Shown piece after piece: positions 44,677 through 52,298 of a stretch of 64,000 nt of DNA (position 1 is its first letter; every line of letters starts with the position of its first letter). Both the position numbers and the translations under genes were made by a program. Origin of the DNA: Fibrella aquatilis (GTDB lineage: Bacteria > Bacteroidota > Bacteroidia > Cytophagales > Spirosomataceae); the NCBI RefSeq assembly GCF_017353255.1, contig NZ_JAFMYU010000033.1, positions 1 to 64,000 of the forward strand. The letters are read 5' to 3'. The notes under the pieces are model-generated. The model saw only the letters and a list, made by a program, of their open reading frames with translations. It was not told the DNA's origin and did no database searches.

Positions 44677-44725
44677 TTGTAGGCTGTTGTTGCGTGTGGC
44701 TCCGCGTTGGTTGGCTTCGCGTTAT

Positions 44726-44874
44726 AGGTTGCTGCCGCGCGGGCCTTCGACAAGCTCAGGGTGACAGGGAAATAAGAAAGTATCCTAGCTTGATTCAAGG
44801 TTGTTGTCACCCTGAGCTTGTCGGGGACCGCACCGGCGGACCGGCCTAGTCGAAGGGCCAGGCGGCAGCAACCT
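44726..44874. repeat. Composite hairpin with CTTCGACAAGCTCAGGGTGA element
   Basis: Outer arms AGGTTGCTGCCGC (44726-44738) and GCGGCAGCAACCT (44862-44874) enclose inner arms CCTTCGACAAGCTCAGGGTG (44744 on) and CACCCTGAGCTTGTCGGGGA. CTTCGACAAGCTCAGGGTGA is, by recollection, an interspersed repeat in many unrelated bacteria. The right arm is interrupted by a GC-rich stretch (GACCGCACCGGCGGACC), a possible secondary insertion. Confidence 0.85.
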
Positions 44875-44890
44875 CCCACGACACGCCCCC

Positions 44891-46702
44891 TCAAAACCAG
44901 TCGCTTTGCATCTCCAGGGTAACGCGGCTGTCGGACTGGAGGCGGTGGGCTAAGGACAGGGTTTTCACCAGTTCGTAGTCGTAGAAGTAGCGGGCGGTCA
45001 TCAGCTTGCCGTGGTAGAAGGCGATGTCGTTGCCCTGGGCGGTGGGCAGGGCAAGCTGAGCTACGGTAGCCTGCCGGAGCCATTGCCAGGCCAGGGTCAC
45101 AATGCCAAAAAACTCCAGGTACAGCGTAGCGTCGGCCAAAAAAGCGTTGGGGTCGGCGGCAAGGCCCAGCAGGTGGGTAGTGACCTTAGTAAGGCGGCCA
45201 ATGGCTTCGGTCAGCTGATTAGCCAGGGGCGCTAATTCGGGATGAACGGCGGCCTCAGCGATGGCCCGCTGCATGTCGGCAATGAGCAGTTGAACGCCCT
45301 TTCCGCCATGCAGTGTCACTTTTCGGCCCAGCAGATCCAGCCCATGAATGCCCGTGGTGCCTTCGTGGATGGGGTGAATGCGGGCTTCGCGGTAGAACTG
45401 TTCCACCGGAAAATCGGTCGTGTAGCCCGCCCCGCCCAGAATCTGCACCGCCGCGCTTGTGGTCAGGCACCCCATCTCCGACGGGTACGATTTGGCCACG
45501 GGCGTGAGCAAATCCAGCAGCAGGGCCGCGTGTTGGGCGGTTTCGCCCTCGCCCGCATGAGCCAGGTCGGCGTAGTAGCTGCATTGCAACAACAATCCCA
45601 GCGATCCTTCCAGCACCGACTTCTGAAACAGCAGCATCCGGCGCACGTCGGCATGGCGAATGATGGGCACTTGCGGACTGCCCGCACTTTTTTCGGCCAT
45701 GGGGCGGCCCTGAGGGCGTTCGCGGGCATATTGGAGCGAGGCGTAGTAGGCGGCGGTGCCAATAGAGACGGCGTTCATGCCCACGCCCACGCGGGCCTCG
45801 TTCATCATCTGAAACATGTAGCGCAGCCCCTGATGCGGTTCGCCCACAAGGTAGCCGATGGTCCCGTCGCCAGAGCCAACCATAAGGTGGGCAATGGGAG
45901 CGCCCTTATAGCCCATCTTGTGGTACACCCCCGCCGTCTGTACGTCGTTGTCGACGAGGACGTTGGATGCTGGACGTTGAACATTGGACTCAAGGCGCTT
46001 CTGCGGAACGGCGAAGAGGGAAATGCCTTTGGCACCGGGAGGGCCTCCTTTGATCTTGGCTAGCATGAGGTGCACCACGTTGTCGCAGGCATCATGGTCA
46101 CCCGCCGAGATGTAGATTTTCTGACCCCGGATGCGGTACTCACCTTCATTATCGGTGGGTTCGGCGCTGGTGGTAATGTCAGAAAGCGAACTACCGGCGT
46201 CGGGTTCGGTGAGGGCCATCGTACCCTGCCATTCGCCACTGTACATCTTCGGCGTAAACATAGCCACCAGTTCCGGCGAGCCAAACGACCGCAACAAGTT
46301 GGCCGCGCCCGACGTCAGAAACGGAAACACGCTAGATGAGTAGTTGGCTGCGCCGAAGATAAACGTGGCCGCGTTCATGATGGTGGCCGGGAGCTGCTGC
46401 CCGCCTTCGTCATAGCTGAACGGCGCGTTGATCCAGCCATCGTCGCCGAAGCGCTTGATAATGGCCCGTAGCTGCGGGTGCACCCGAATTTTACCGTCTA
46501 CCAGTTGGGGTTCTTCGCGGTCCATTACCGTTAGTAGCGGTCGCAGCAACGTCTCACCAATCTGGCCCGCCGCTTCCAGCACCATATCAAACGAATCCCG
46601 ATCATGGTCGGTAAAGTGTGGTAACTGACTCAGATTCTGCGCCTTAATAACCTCGTAGAGGTGAAAGCGTAAGTCGCGGGGGGAGTAGAAGGATGTGGGC
46701 AT
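44891..46702 (-). CDS. Acyl-CoA dehydrogenase, with an in-frame repeat-derived insertion
   Basis: A 603-residue member of the long acyl-CoA dehydrogenase class, oxidising acyl-CoA in fatty acid degradation. Family landmarks are GTMALTEPDAGSSLSDI, YRIRGQKIYISAGDHD, AGVYHKMGYKGAP and the catalytic Glu segment IHPIHEGTTGIHGLDLLGRK near residue 449. The C-terminal helical extension is found in this class. Residues about 238-249 (ESNVQRPASNVL) are encoded by 45956-45991. They match the GGACGTTGGAT word of the intergenic hairpin at 9606-9685 rather than the usual linker after FAVPQKRL. The enzyme should tolerate a loop insertion there. The gene stands alone between two hairpins. Confidence 0.9.
   Translation of the reverse strand: MPTSFYSPRDLRFHLYEVIKAQNLSQLPHFTDHDRDSFDMVLEAAGQIGETLLRPLLTVMDREEPQLVDGKIRVHPQLRAIIKRFGDDGWINAPFSYDEGGQQLPATIMNAATFIFGAANYSSSVFPFLTSGAANLLRSFGSPELVAMFTPKMYSGEWQGTMALTEPDAGSSLSDITTSAEPTDNEGEYRIRGQKIYISAGDHDACDNVVHLMLAKIKGGPPGAKGISLFAVPQKRLESNVQRPASNVLVDNDVQTAGVYHKMGYKGAPIAHLMVGSGDGTIGYLVGEPHQGLRYMFQMMNEARVGVGMNAVSIGTAAYYASLQYARERPQGRPMAEKSAGSPQVPIIRHADVRRMLLFQKSVLEGSLGLLLQCSYYADLAHAGEGETAQHAALLLDLLTPVAKSYPSEMGCLTTSAAVQILGGAGYTTDFPVEQFYREARIHPIHEGTTGIHGLDLLGRKVTLHGGKGVQLLIADMQRAIAEAAVHPELAPLANQLTEAIGRLTKVTTHLLGLAADPNAFLADATLYLEFFGIVTLAWQWLRQATVAQLALPTAQGNDIAFYHGKLMTARYFYDYELVKTLSLAHRLQSDSRVTLEMQSDWF
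45956..45991. repeat. Word-run inside the acyl-CoA dehydrogenase gene, in frame
   Basis: On the + strand: GAGGACGTTGGATGCTGGAC, then GTTGAACATTGGACTC. The words match those of the hairpin arms at 9606-9685. The length is 36 nt, exactly 12 codons, so the frame is kept. Confidence 0.75.
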
Positions 46703-46716
46703 GGGGGTATTTTTTT

Positions 46717-46840
46717 AATGAAAAATGTAAAATGAAGAATGTAAAATGCGGTCCGACGGGTCGGCTCCGCACTCTGACATTCTAGCGCGAAGCCGACCCG
46801 TCGGACCGCATTTTACATTCTTCATTTTACATTTTTCATT
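46717..46840. repeat. Intergenic hairpin with AATGTAAAATGAAG words and GC-rich core
   Basis: Arms of about 50 nt (46717-46766 and 46791-46840). The outer part is AATGAAAAATGTAAAATGAA, the inner is GCGGTCCGACGGGTCGGCT. The loop is about 24 nt. The right arm covers the last codon and stop of rpiB (46836-46838), and the left arm ends 15 bases upstream of the acyl-CoA dehydrogenase ATG. Confidence 0.92.
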
Positions 46841-47264
46841 CGTCTAACTTCGCAATCCTCGCCACGTGCCTTCCTCCCTCAAACGGTGTTTCGAGGAAGA
46901 TATCGACGATGCGCAGGGCCAGGTCTTCGGGAATCATGCGGGCACCCATCGAGAGCACATTGGCGTCGTTGTGCTGGCGGGTGAGGCGGGCGGTTTCTTC
47001 GCTCCAGCACAAGCCACAGCGGATGCCCTTGAGGCGGTTGGCCGTCATGGCCTCACCGTTGCCAGAGCCACCAAACACAATGGCCCGTTCGGCTTCACCG
47101 TCTAGTACGGCCTGCGCGGCGGGACGGATGAAATCAGGGTAATCGACGGGGTCAGTGGAGAACGTGCCTTTGTCGACAACGGTATGTCCCCCTTCACTGA
47201 GGTGCGCTTTGACGAGTTCTTTATAGGCAAAACCGGCGTGGTCCGAGCCGAGTGCGATAGTCAT
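46836..47264 (-). CDS. rpiB: Ribose-5-phosphate isomerase B, Glu-type
   Basis: A 142-residue RpiB, interconverting ribose-5-phosphate and ribulose-5-phosphate in the pentose phosphate pathway. ALGSDHAGF starts at residue 4. FGGSGNGEAMTANRLKGIRC near 64-83 is the active-site loop. E. coli RpiB uses a Cys in this loop (CGTGIG). Here the position is Gly and a Glu follows (Glu71 in GNGE), as in the mycobacterial-type enzyme that uses Glu as base. LTRQHNDANVLSMGARM follows as expected. Start at MTIALGSDHAGF (47262-47264); nine upstream residues are poorly conserved. Its stop is inside the hairpin arm at 46717-46840. Confidence 0.92.
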   Translation of the reverse strand: MTIALGSDHAGFAYKELVKAHLSEGGHTVVDKGTFSTDPVDYPDFIRPAAQAVLDGEAERAIVFGGSGNGEAMTANRLKGIRCGLCWSEETARLTRQHNDANVLSMGARMIPEDLALRIVDIFLETPFEGGRHVARIAKLDE

Positions 47265-47303
47265 AATGGGCAGCGTTTGTAGAAGCTGCAAGGTACGGGG
47301 AAG

Positions 47304-47524
47304 TTGAGTTTAACGTTTAACGTCCAAGGTCTAAAGTTGCTTCGCGGGCTACCTCACCCCCAGCCCCTCTCCTTTAGAGAGGGGAGCCGCTTCGGCGTAG
47401 CTTCGCTTACTTTAATAGCTGGCGAATCTGCTGTAGTGCGGCTCCCCTCTCTAAAGGAGAGGGGCTGGGGGTGAGGTAGCCCGCGAAGCAACTTTAGACC
47501 TTGGACGTTAAACGTTAAACTCAA
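47304..47524. repeat. Largest intergenic hairpin, nested composite, about 87-bp arms
   Basis: Arms 47304-47390 and 47438-47524 pair almost perfectly around a 47-nt loop. From outside in: word-run TTTAACGTTTAACGTCCAAG, then CTAAAGTTGCTTCGCGGGCT, then ACCTCACCCCCAGCCCCTCT with the internal small palindrome CTCCTTTAGAGAG. ACCTCACCCCCAGCCCCTCT is, by recollection, an interspersed element in several phyla. It fills the rpiB/susD gap and ends three bases before the susD stop. Confidence 0.95.
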
Positions 47525-47527
47525 CCC

Positions 47528-48853
47528 CTACACCCCCGGATCTGCCGGGGTGCTGGCGTTGTTGTCGCGCTCGGTGCGGGGGTAGGGAAAGAAATTGCGG
47601 TTGCGTTCGGCACCCGTAGCACCCGGACCGGGGCGGTTAAACCGGCGACTGTCTTCCAGCCGGAAGCCCTGGAATGCCAGTTCCACCAGTCGGTTTTTGT
47701 AGATCTCCAGCAAAACACCATCGGCAGTGACGGGCGTATCGCCTGAGGGTGCGTAGGCGGGCAGGCCAGCCCCCAGCCCGAAGGCATCCTGAGCGGCGGT
47801 CTTGGTGCGCACCTTGTTTAGCTCGACAATGGCATTGGCCAAATCACCCTTACGGGCAAACGCCTCCGCCCGAATCAGGCCCATTTCGCCCGGCAGATAG
47901 ACCGGCACCGCTGCGTTGTTAGCCGTGTAGTAAGCCGACGCCACCACCGGCGACACGGCCGTGTTACTGCTCACTTTGGTCAGAAACGCCAGCCGCTTAT
48001 CGGCGGGGTCGGGAGCCAGGGCACCCGTGAGGCCGAGGCTGGCGTTGGTGGGCTGGTAGTTGTTGAGGTTACCAAACGTGGCCTCGAACAAGGGGTTGCG
48101 GGTGAGGTCGTCGAAGTTAAAGACCGACTTGCTCGTCAGCACTACTTTAGCGGCGGCGGCCAGGGCCTTGTCATTATCACCGGCCAGTAGGGCATAGCGG
48201 GCAATGAGCGCCTGTATCGTGTTCGGAATGTCGATGCCAGGCACAATTTTGCCCGTAAAGTTGGCCGACACCGGCGCGGCAGCTAACTGCGTGGCGGCTG
48301 CTTCGAGCGTACGGATGGCCTCCTGCAACACCTGTATACGGGGTACAAACGGCGCGTTGGTGCCCGTGGTGATGGGTGCCTGCTCGAAAAACTGCGCCAG
48401 CGTACCTAGTGACAGCGCCTTGAAAATGGCCGCATAGCCCACAATGCCACTTTTGGTGCCAGGGTCGTTGTCGGTCACGGCGGTGTTGGCCAGAATCAGC
48501 TCGGCGTTGGCGCGCACCAACTGGCTTTGGGTCCATAGGTTACGCACCACGCCGTTGCCGTTGTTAACGTTGCCGCCACCCGTGGCCAGGTTGGCTTCTT
48601 CAATGTTACCCACGTTGAGCACACTTAGCTCGCGGGTAGTCAGCCCGGCACCGGCCGTGGCGTTATATAAAATGCTAAGCGCCCCGCCGGTGCTGTACCG
48701 AAATTGGAGGCCGTTGCAGAGCGTTATCAGCCCGTCGGGCGAACTAACGGCCTGCGACTGACTGATGGTGCTGGGGTTCAAATATTCTGGCGTCTGGCAA
48801 GCCATCTGCGACAGCAACACCAGCGACAAGGCGGAAATAATGATTTTTTTCAT
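47528..48853 (-). CDS. SusD/RagB family outer membrane lipoprotein
   Basis: A 441-residue lipoprotein that binds substrate at the cell surface as the lid of a SusC transporter. The lipobox is LLSQMAC with Cys at residue 19 (MKKIIISALSLVLLSQMAC). The SusD-type helical TPR-like core is seen as LVRANAELILANTAVTDNDP and VGYAAIFKALSLGTLAQFF. The C-terminal SusD motif region is LVELAFQGFRLEDSRRFNRP. The gene begins four bases after the susC stop, so they are co-transcribed. No glycoside hydrolase is adjacent, so the nutrient may not be a polysaccharide. Confidence 0.92.
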   Translation of the reverse strand: MKKIIISALSLVLLSQMACQTPEYLNPSTISQSQAVSSPDGLITLCNGLQFRYSTGGALSILYNATAGAGLTTRELSVLNVGNIEEANLATGGGNVNNGNGVVRNLWTQSQLVRANAELILANTAVTDNDPGTKSGIVGYAAIFKALSLGTLAQFFEQAPITTGTNAPFVPRIQVLQEAIRTLEAAATQLAAAPVSANFTGKIVPGIDIPNTIQALIARYALLAGDNDKALAAAAKVVLTSKSVFNFDDLTRNPLFEATFGNLNNYQPTNASLGLTGALAPDPADKRLAFLTKVSSNTAVSPVVASAYYTANNAAVPVYLPGEMGLIRAEAFARKGDLANAIVELNKVRTKTAAQDAFGLGAGLPAYAPSGDTPVTADGVLLEIYKNRLVELAFQGFRLEDSRRFNRPGPGATGAERNRNFFPYPRTERDNNASTPADPGV

Positions 48854-48857
48854 GTGC

Positions 48858-51800
48858 TTAAAATGTTGCCGTCAGTTTCAGTTGGTACGTGCGGGGAATG
48901 GGGACGTTGCCGAAGTCGACGCCGCGGATGAGGTCGTTGTTGCCGCCCGCGTTGGTTTCGGGGTCGAAGCCGGTGTAGTTATCCCACGAATAGAGGTTGC
49001 GGCCAACCAAACCCACGCTCAGGCGTTTGATGGCGGGCGTGAACTGCGGCAGGGCGTAGCTCAGCGACACCTCGCGCAGTTTGGTATATGAACCCGGATC
49101 GACGCGAAATTCTTGTGTGTTGTAGATGCCGAAAATATAGCCGCGTGGCAACTCGCCGCGGAGTTCGCGCTCGGCGTAATCGCCCAGGCCCACACCCTGC
49201 CGGGTACGTTTGTCGGCGTTGAACACGTCGAGGCCCTGCACGGCGTCGAGCAGCACGTGGAGGTTCAGCTTTTTGTAGGACAAATTGGTGCTGAACGAGC
49301 CGGTCCATTTCGGGTTCGGGTTGCCAATGATGATGTTGGCCAGGGGCTTGGTCACGTCTACTTTGCCATCGGCAGCGCGGGCGGGCGTAAACTCAATCGT
49401 GCCCGTATTGGCCGTAGTAGCCCTTTCTGACATCGGAAAGCCCGACGGCGAGAGCAACAGGGAGCCATCCGGGTTGCGTGCATAGCCCGTTCCAAAGAAC
49501 ACACCCACGGGCTGATTCAGCAGCAACCGCACCGGTGCGCCCGACGTACCTTCGGCGCCCACGTCGAGTACCGTAAGACCGCCCAGGTCGGTCACTTTGT
49601 TGCGGTTCTGGTTGTAGATCACCGTAAAATCCCAGTTGAAGTCAGCCGTTTTGATTGGGTTTACATCCAGCACCACTTCAAAACCCGTGTTTTGCATCGC
49701 GCCCACGTTGTTTACGATACTCGTCCCCCCCGCCGACGGAGCCAGGGTGCGGTTCACGATCAGGTTGCTGATCTGCTGCTGGTAGGTTGTGAAGCCCAGG
49801 TTGATTTTCCCGTTCAGAAAACCTACATCTACGCCTGCTTCCAGTTCAGCCATCCGTTCGGGTTGCACATCGGGGTTGGCCAGTTGGGTGCCGGGCACAA
49901 TGGTGTTCCGGCCCAGGTAGGCTGCCGGATTGAACTGGTAGAACCGGGCATAGGACCCAATACCCGATAGGTTACCTGCCTCGCCGTAGCTGGCCCGGAG
50001 CTTCAGGCTATTGAAATCATTGCCGTTGAACAATGTCTTCCAGAAACTCATATCCGACACCACCAGCGAACCGCTCACTTTAGGGTAGTACTGGTTAGTT
50101 TGCGTGGGCGAGAACTTGCTCGACTGGTCGCGGCGGATGGCCCCGGTCAGGAAAGCAAAGTTTTTGAAGCCCAGCGTAGCCTGCCCAAACAACCCGCTCA
50201 GCGCGTACCGGTCCAGCCCGTAGCCCAGGCCGTAGGTAGTGCTGGTACCGCCGTTGACGGTCTCAATAAACGGCGCCAGGTTCTGGCTGTTCAGCTGCGT
50301 ATAGTCCGACTGGAAATACTGGTAGCTGTAGCCCGCAACAGCACTAAGTTTCAGGCTTTCAAGTAGTTGAGCCGTGTATGAAACGTTCAGGTCGTTGTTG
50401 AACTGCGCTACCACGTTGGTAGCGTTGGCGGCATACCCACCCGGATACCGGGCGGCGGGCAAACCAGCCACGGCCTGATAGGGATAGGGCCGGATGTAGT
50501 TTTTGCCAAACTGCGAATAGGTATCTATCCCGGCAATATAATCGACCGAAAGACCTTTGAACGGCGTCAGGTTCAACTGCACGCTACCAATGGTGCGGCT
50601 GATCTGCTGCGAAAACTTCATGTCTTCAATCGTCGACAGGGGGTTTACGCGGGTGGGTTCCACGGCCAGCAGGTTCCCGGCGGCATCGCGCTTGGTGATG
50701 TCGTAGATGTTGTTGGTGATGTTGACCGCGTTGATGGGGCTGTAGAACACGTTGCCGTTCGCTTTTTCGTCCGACAAACTGTTGGCGTAGCTCAGACCCA
50801 CCGACACCTTAGCCCAGCTTGCTAGCCGCTGATCCACGCGGGCGCGGAGGCTATAACGGGTGAAGTTGGTACCCTTAATAATACCCTGATTCTGCAAATA
50901 CCCCCCCGACACATAGTACTGCGTGTTGTCTGTACCGCCGTTGACCGACAGGTTATTATCGGTACCCGTGCCCGTCTGGAAAATCTGGTCGAAGTAGTTG
51001 TAGCGTGTCACATCCACCAGGTTAGTGGCCAGGTTGGTGAAGGTGCCGTCGCGGAAGATGCCGGGCGTGGTGACGGTGGTGCCGGGGTTGGCCGTAATCT
51101 GCGCTGCCGACACAGCCCCGATGGTGTAGAGGCGTAACGCCGGAAAGCCAAACTGCTTGCCGTAGGTGTTCACAGGCACGCCCTTGCGGAGTTCGTTGCT
51201 GTTGAACGATGTCGAAAACGTTACCGTGGGCTTGCCAGCCTGGCCGCGCTTGGTGGTAATGATGACCACGCCGTTGGCAGCCCGCGACCCGTACTGCGCC
51301 GCTGCCGCCGCGCCGTTGATCACGTTGAGGGTGGCAATATCATCGGGGTTAATGTCTGAGAGGCGGTTCTGCCCCACGTTCGAGTTACCTACGTCGCCAG
51401 CCAGCGCCAGTTGCGACACGTTGGTACTGGCATTGCTAACAATTACACCGTCAATGACATACAGCGGATCAGACGAACCCGCCAGCGACTTGATACCCCG
51501 CAGCCGGATGGTGATGCCACCCGCCGGATCGCCGGAGTTTTGGGTGATCTGGGCACCGGGCACCTTGCCCTGCAACGAGTTGATGAGGTTGCCCGACCCC
51601 GACTGTACGATGTCCTGCGCCCGCACTGTGCTGATGGCGTTGCCCAGTTCACGCTTGGGTGCCGACAGGGTTGAGCCTGTTACGACCACTTCATCGAGGT
51701 TGGTGGCAGCCGCCACCATGTTCACGTTCAGCGTGACGACTTCATCGGCGCCAAAGGTGACGTCCTGCCGCAACGTTTCATAGCCAATGGCCGTGAACGC

Positions 51801-52058
51801 CACCGTGGCCGGACCGGCTTTGCGCGTTACAGGCAGAGTGTAGTTACCCTCGGCGTCGGAGGTGGCCCCCACGCTGGTACCCACCAGCACAATCGTAGTG
51901 CCGGGCAGCCCCTGCCTGTTGTCGTCCAACACGCGGCCCTTCAGCACGTAACGGGTGGGGGATTGAGCATTGGCTAGTTGACCCACGGTGAGCAGGCAAA
52001 AAAGCCACAGCAGCCGCTTTAACGGGCGACTTGCCATCTTTTCGTACAAGTTGTTCAT
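48858..52058 (-). CDS. SusC/RagA family TonB-dependent outer membrane transporter
   Basis: A 1066-residue TonB-dependent receptor that imports substrate delivered by SusD. The signal peptide is at residues 1-31 (RLLWLFCLLTVGQLANAQ). A carboxypeptidase-regulatory-like domain at about 38-120 reads LKGRVLDDNRQGLPGTTIVL. The plug domain with LDEVVVTGS and GITIRLRGIKSLAGSSDPLY comes next, then NGVVIITTKRGQAGK. The beta-barrel ends in KLTATF, with terminal Phe as usual for outer membrane barrels. The start at 52058 (MNNLYEKMASRPL) is the first with the signal peptide; a later Met at 52037 is also possible. A -7 box lies 28 bases upstream. Confidence 0.95.
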   Translation of the reverse strand: MNNLYEKMASRPLKRLLWLFCLLTVGQLANAQSPTRYVLKGRVLDDNRQGLPGTTIVLVGTSVGATSDAEGNYTLPVTRKAGPATVAFTAIGYETLRQDVTFGADEVVTLNVNMVAAATNLDEVVVTGSTLSAPKRELGNAISTVRAQDIVQSGSGNLINSLQGKVPGAQITQNSGDPAGGITIRLRGIKSLAGSSDPLYVIDGVIVSNASTNVSQLALAGDVGNSNVGQNRLSDINPDDIATLNVINGAAAAAQYGSRAANGVVIITTKRGQAGKPTVTFSTSFNSNELRKGVPVNTYGKQFGFPALRLYTIGAVSAAQITANPGTTVTTPGIFRDGTFTNLATNLVDVTRYNYFDQIFQTGTGTDNNLSVNGGTDNTQYYVSGGYLQNQGIIKGTNFTRYSLRARVDQRLASWAKVSVGLSYANSLSDEKANGNVFYSPINAVNITNNIYDITKRDAAGNLLAVEPTRVNPLSTIEDMKFSQQISRTIGSVQLNLTPFKGLSVDYIAGIDTYSQFGKNYIRPYPYQAVAGLPAARYPGGYAANATNVVAQFNNDLNVSYTAQLLESLKLSAVAGYSYQYFQSDYTQLNSQNLAPFIETVNGGTSTTYGLGYGLDRYALSGLFGQATLGFKNFAFLTGAIRRDQSSKFSPTQTNQYYPKVSGSLVVSDMSFWKTLFNGNDFNSLKLRASYGEAGNLSGIGSYARFYQFNPAAYLGRNTIVPGTQLANPDVQPERMAELEAGVDVGFLNGKINLGFTTYQQQISNLIVNRTLAPSAGGTSIVNNVGAMQNTGFEVVLDVNPIKTADFNWDFTVIYNQNRNKVTDLGGLTVLDVGAEGTSGAPVRLLLNQPVGVFFGTGYARNPDGSLLLSPSGFPMSERATTANTGTIEFTPARAADGKVDVTKPLANIIIGNPNPKWTGSFSTNLSYKKLNLHVLLDAVQGLDVFNADKRTRQGVGLGDYAERELRGELPRGYIFGIYNTQEFRVDPGSYTKLREVSLSYALPQFTPAIKRLSVGLVGRNLYSWDNYTGFDPETNAGGNNDLIRGVDFGNVPIPRTYQLKLTATF

Positions 52059-52085
52059 AGATGATTTATATAAGTAAAACTGCAA

Positions 52086-52093
52086 CAAAAGTA
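52086..52093 (-). promoter_or_regulatory. Candidate -7 element of susCD
   Basis: The minus strand reads TACTTTTG, an exact TAnnTTTG match 28 bases upstream of the susC ATG. A TTG lies 14 bases further up rather than the usual 19-20. The divergent gap 52059-52298 otherwise shows no hairpin or gene, only AT-rich sequence. Confidence 0.5.
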
Positions 52094-52298
52094 CGCAATA
52101 CATCTGTCAATAGTCGGTAGAGTATTCATATTTATACTTAAGTACCCTAATTGCTCAGGTGTGCTAGTTGATCTATGGCAGAGGTGAACGAATAACTAGC
52201 TGTAAGTCAGCACATGTTATTAGTCTTGTAACTTAGTAAACTAATGCCGATCTGGCATGAATGTTGGTTGATTTTGGGCGAATACCCTACGCTGACCA

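Noticed and set aside
2087-47524. Insertion sequences as the source of the hairpins
   Set aside because: No transposase, target-site duplication or shared terminal sequence was seen. Each hairpin has its own words.
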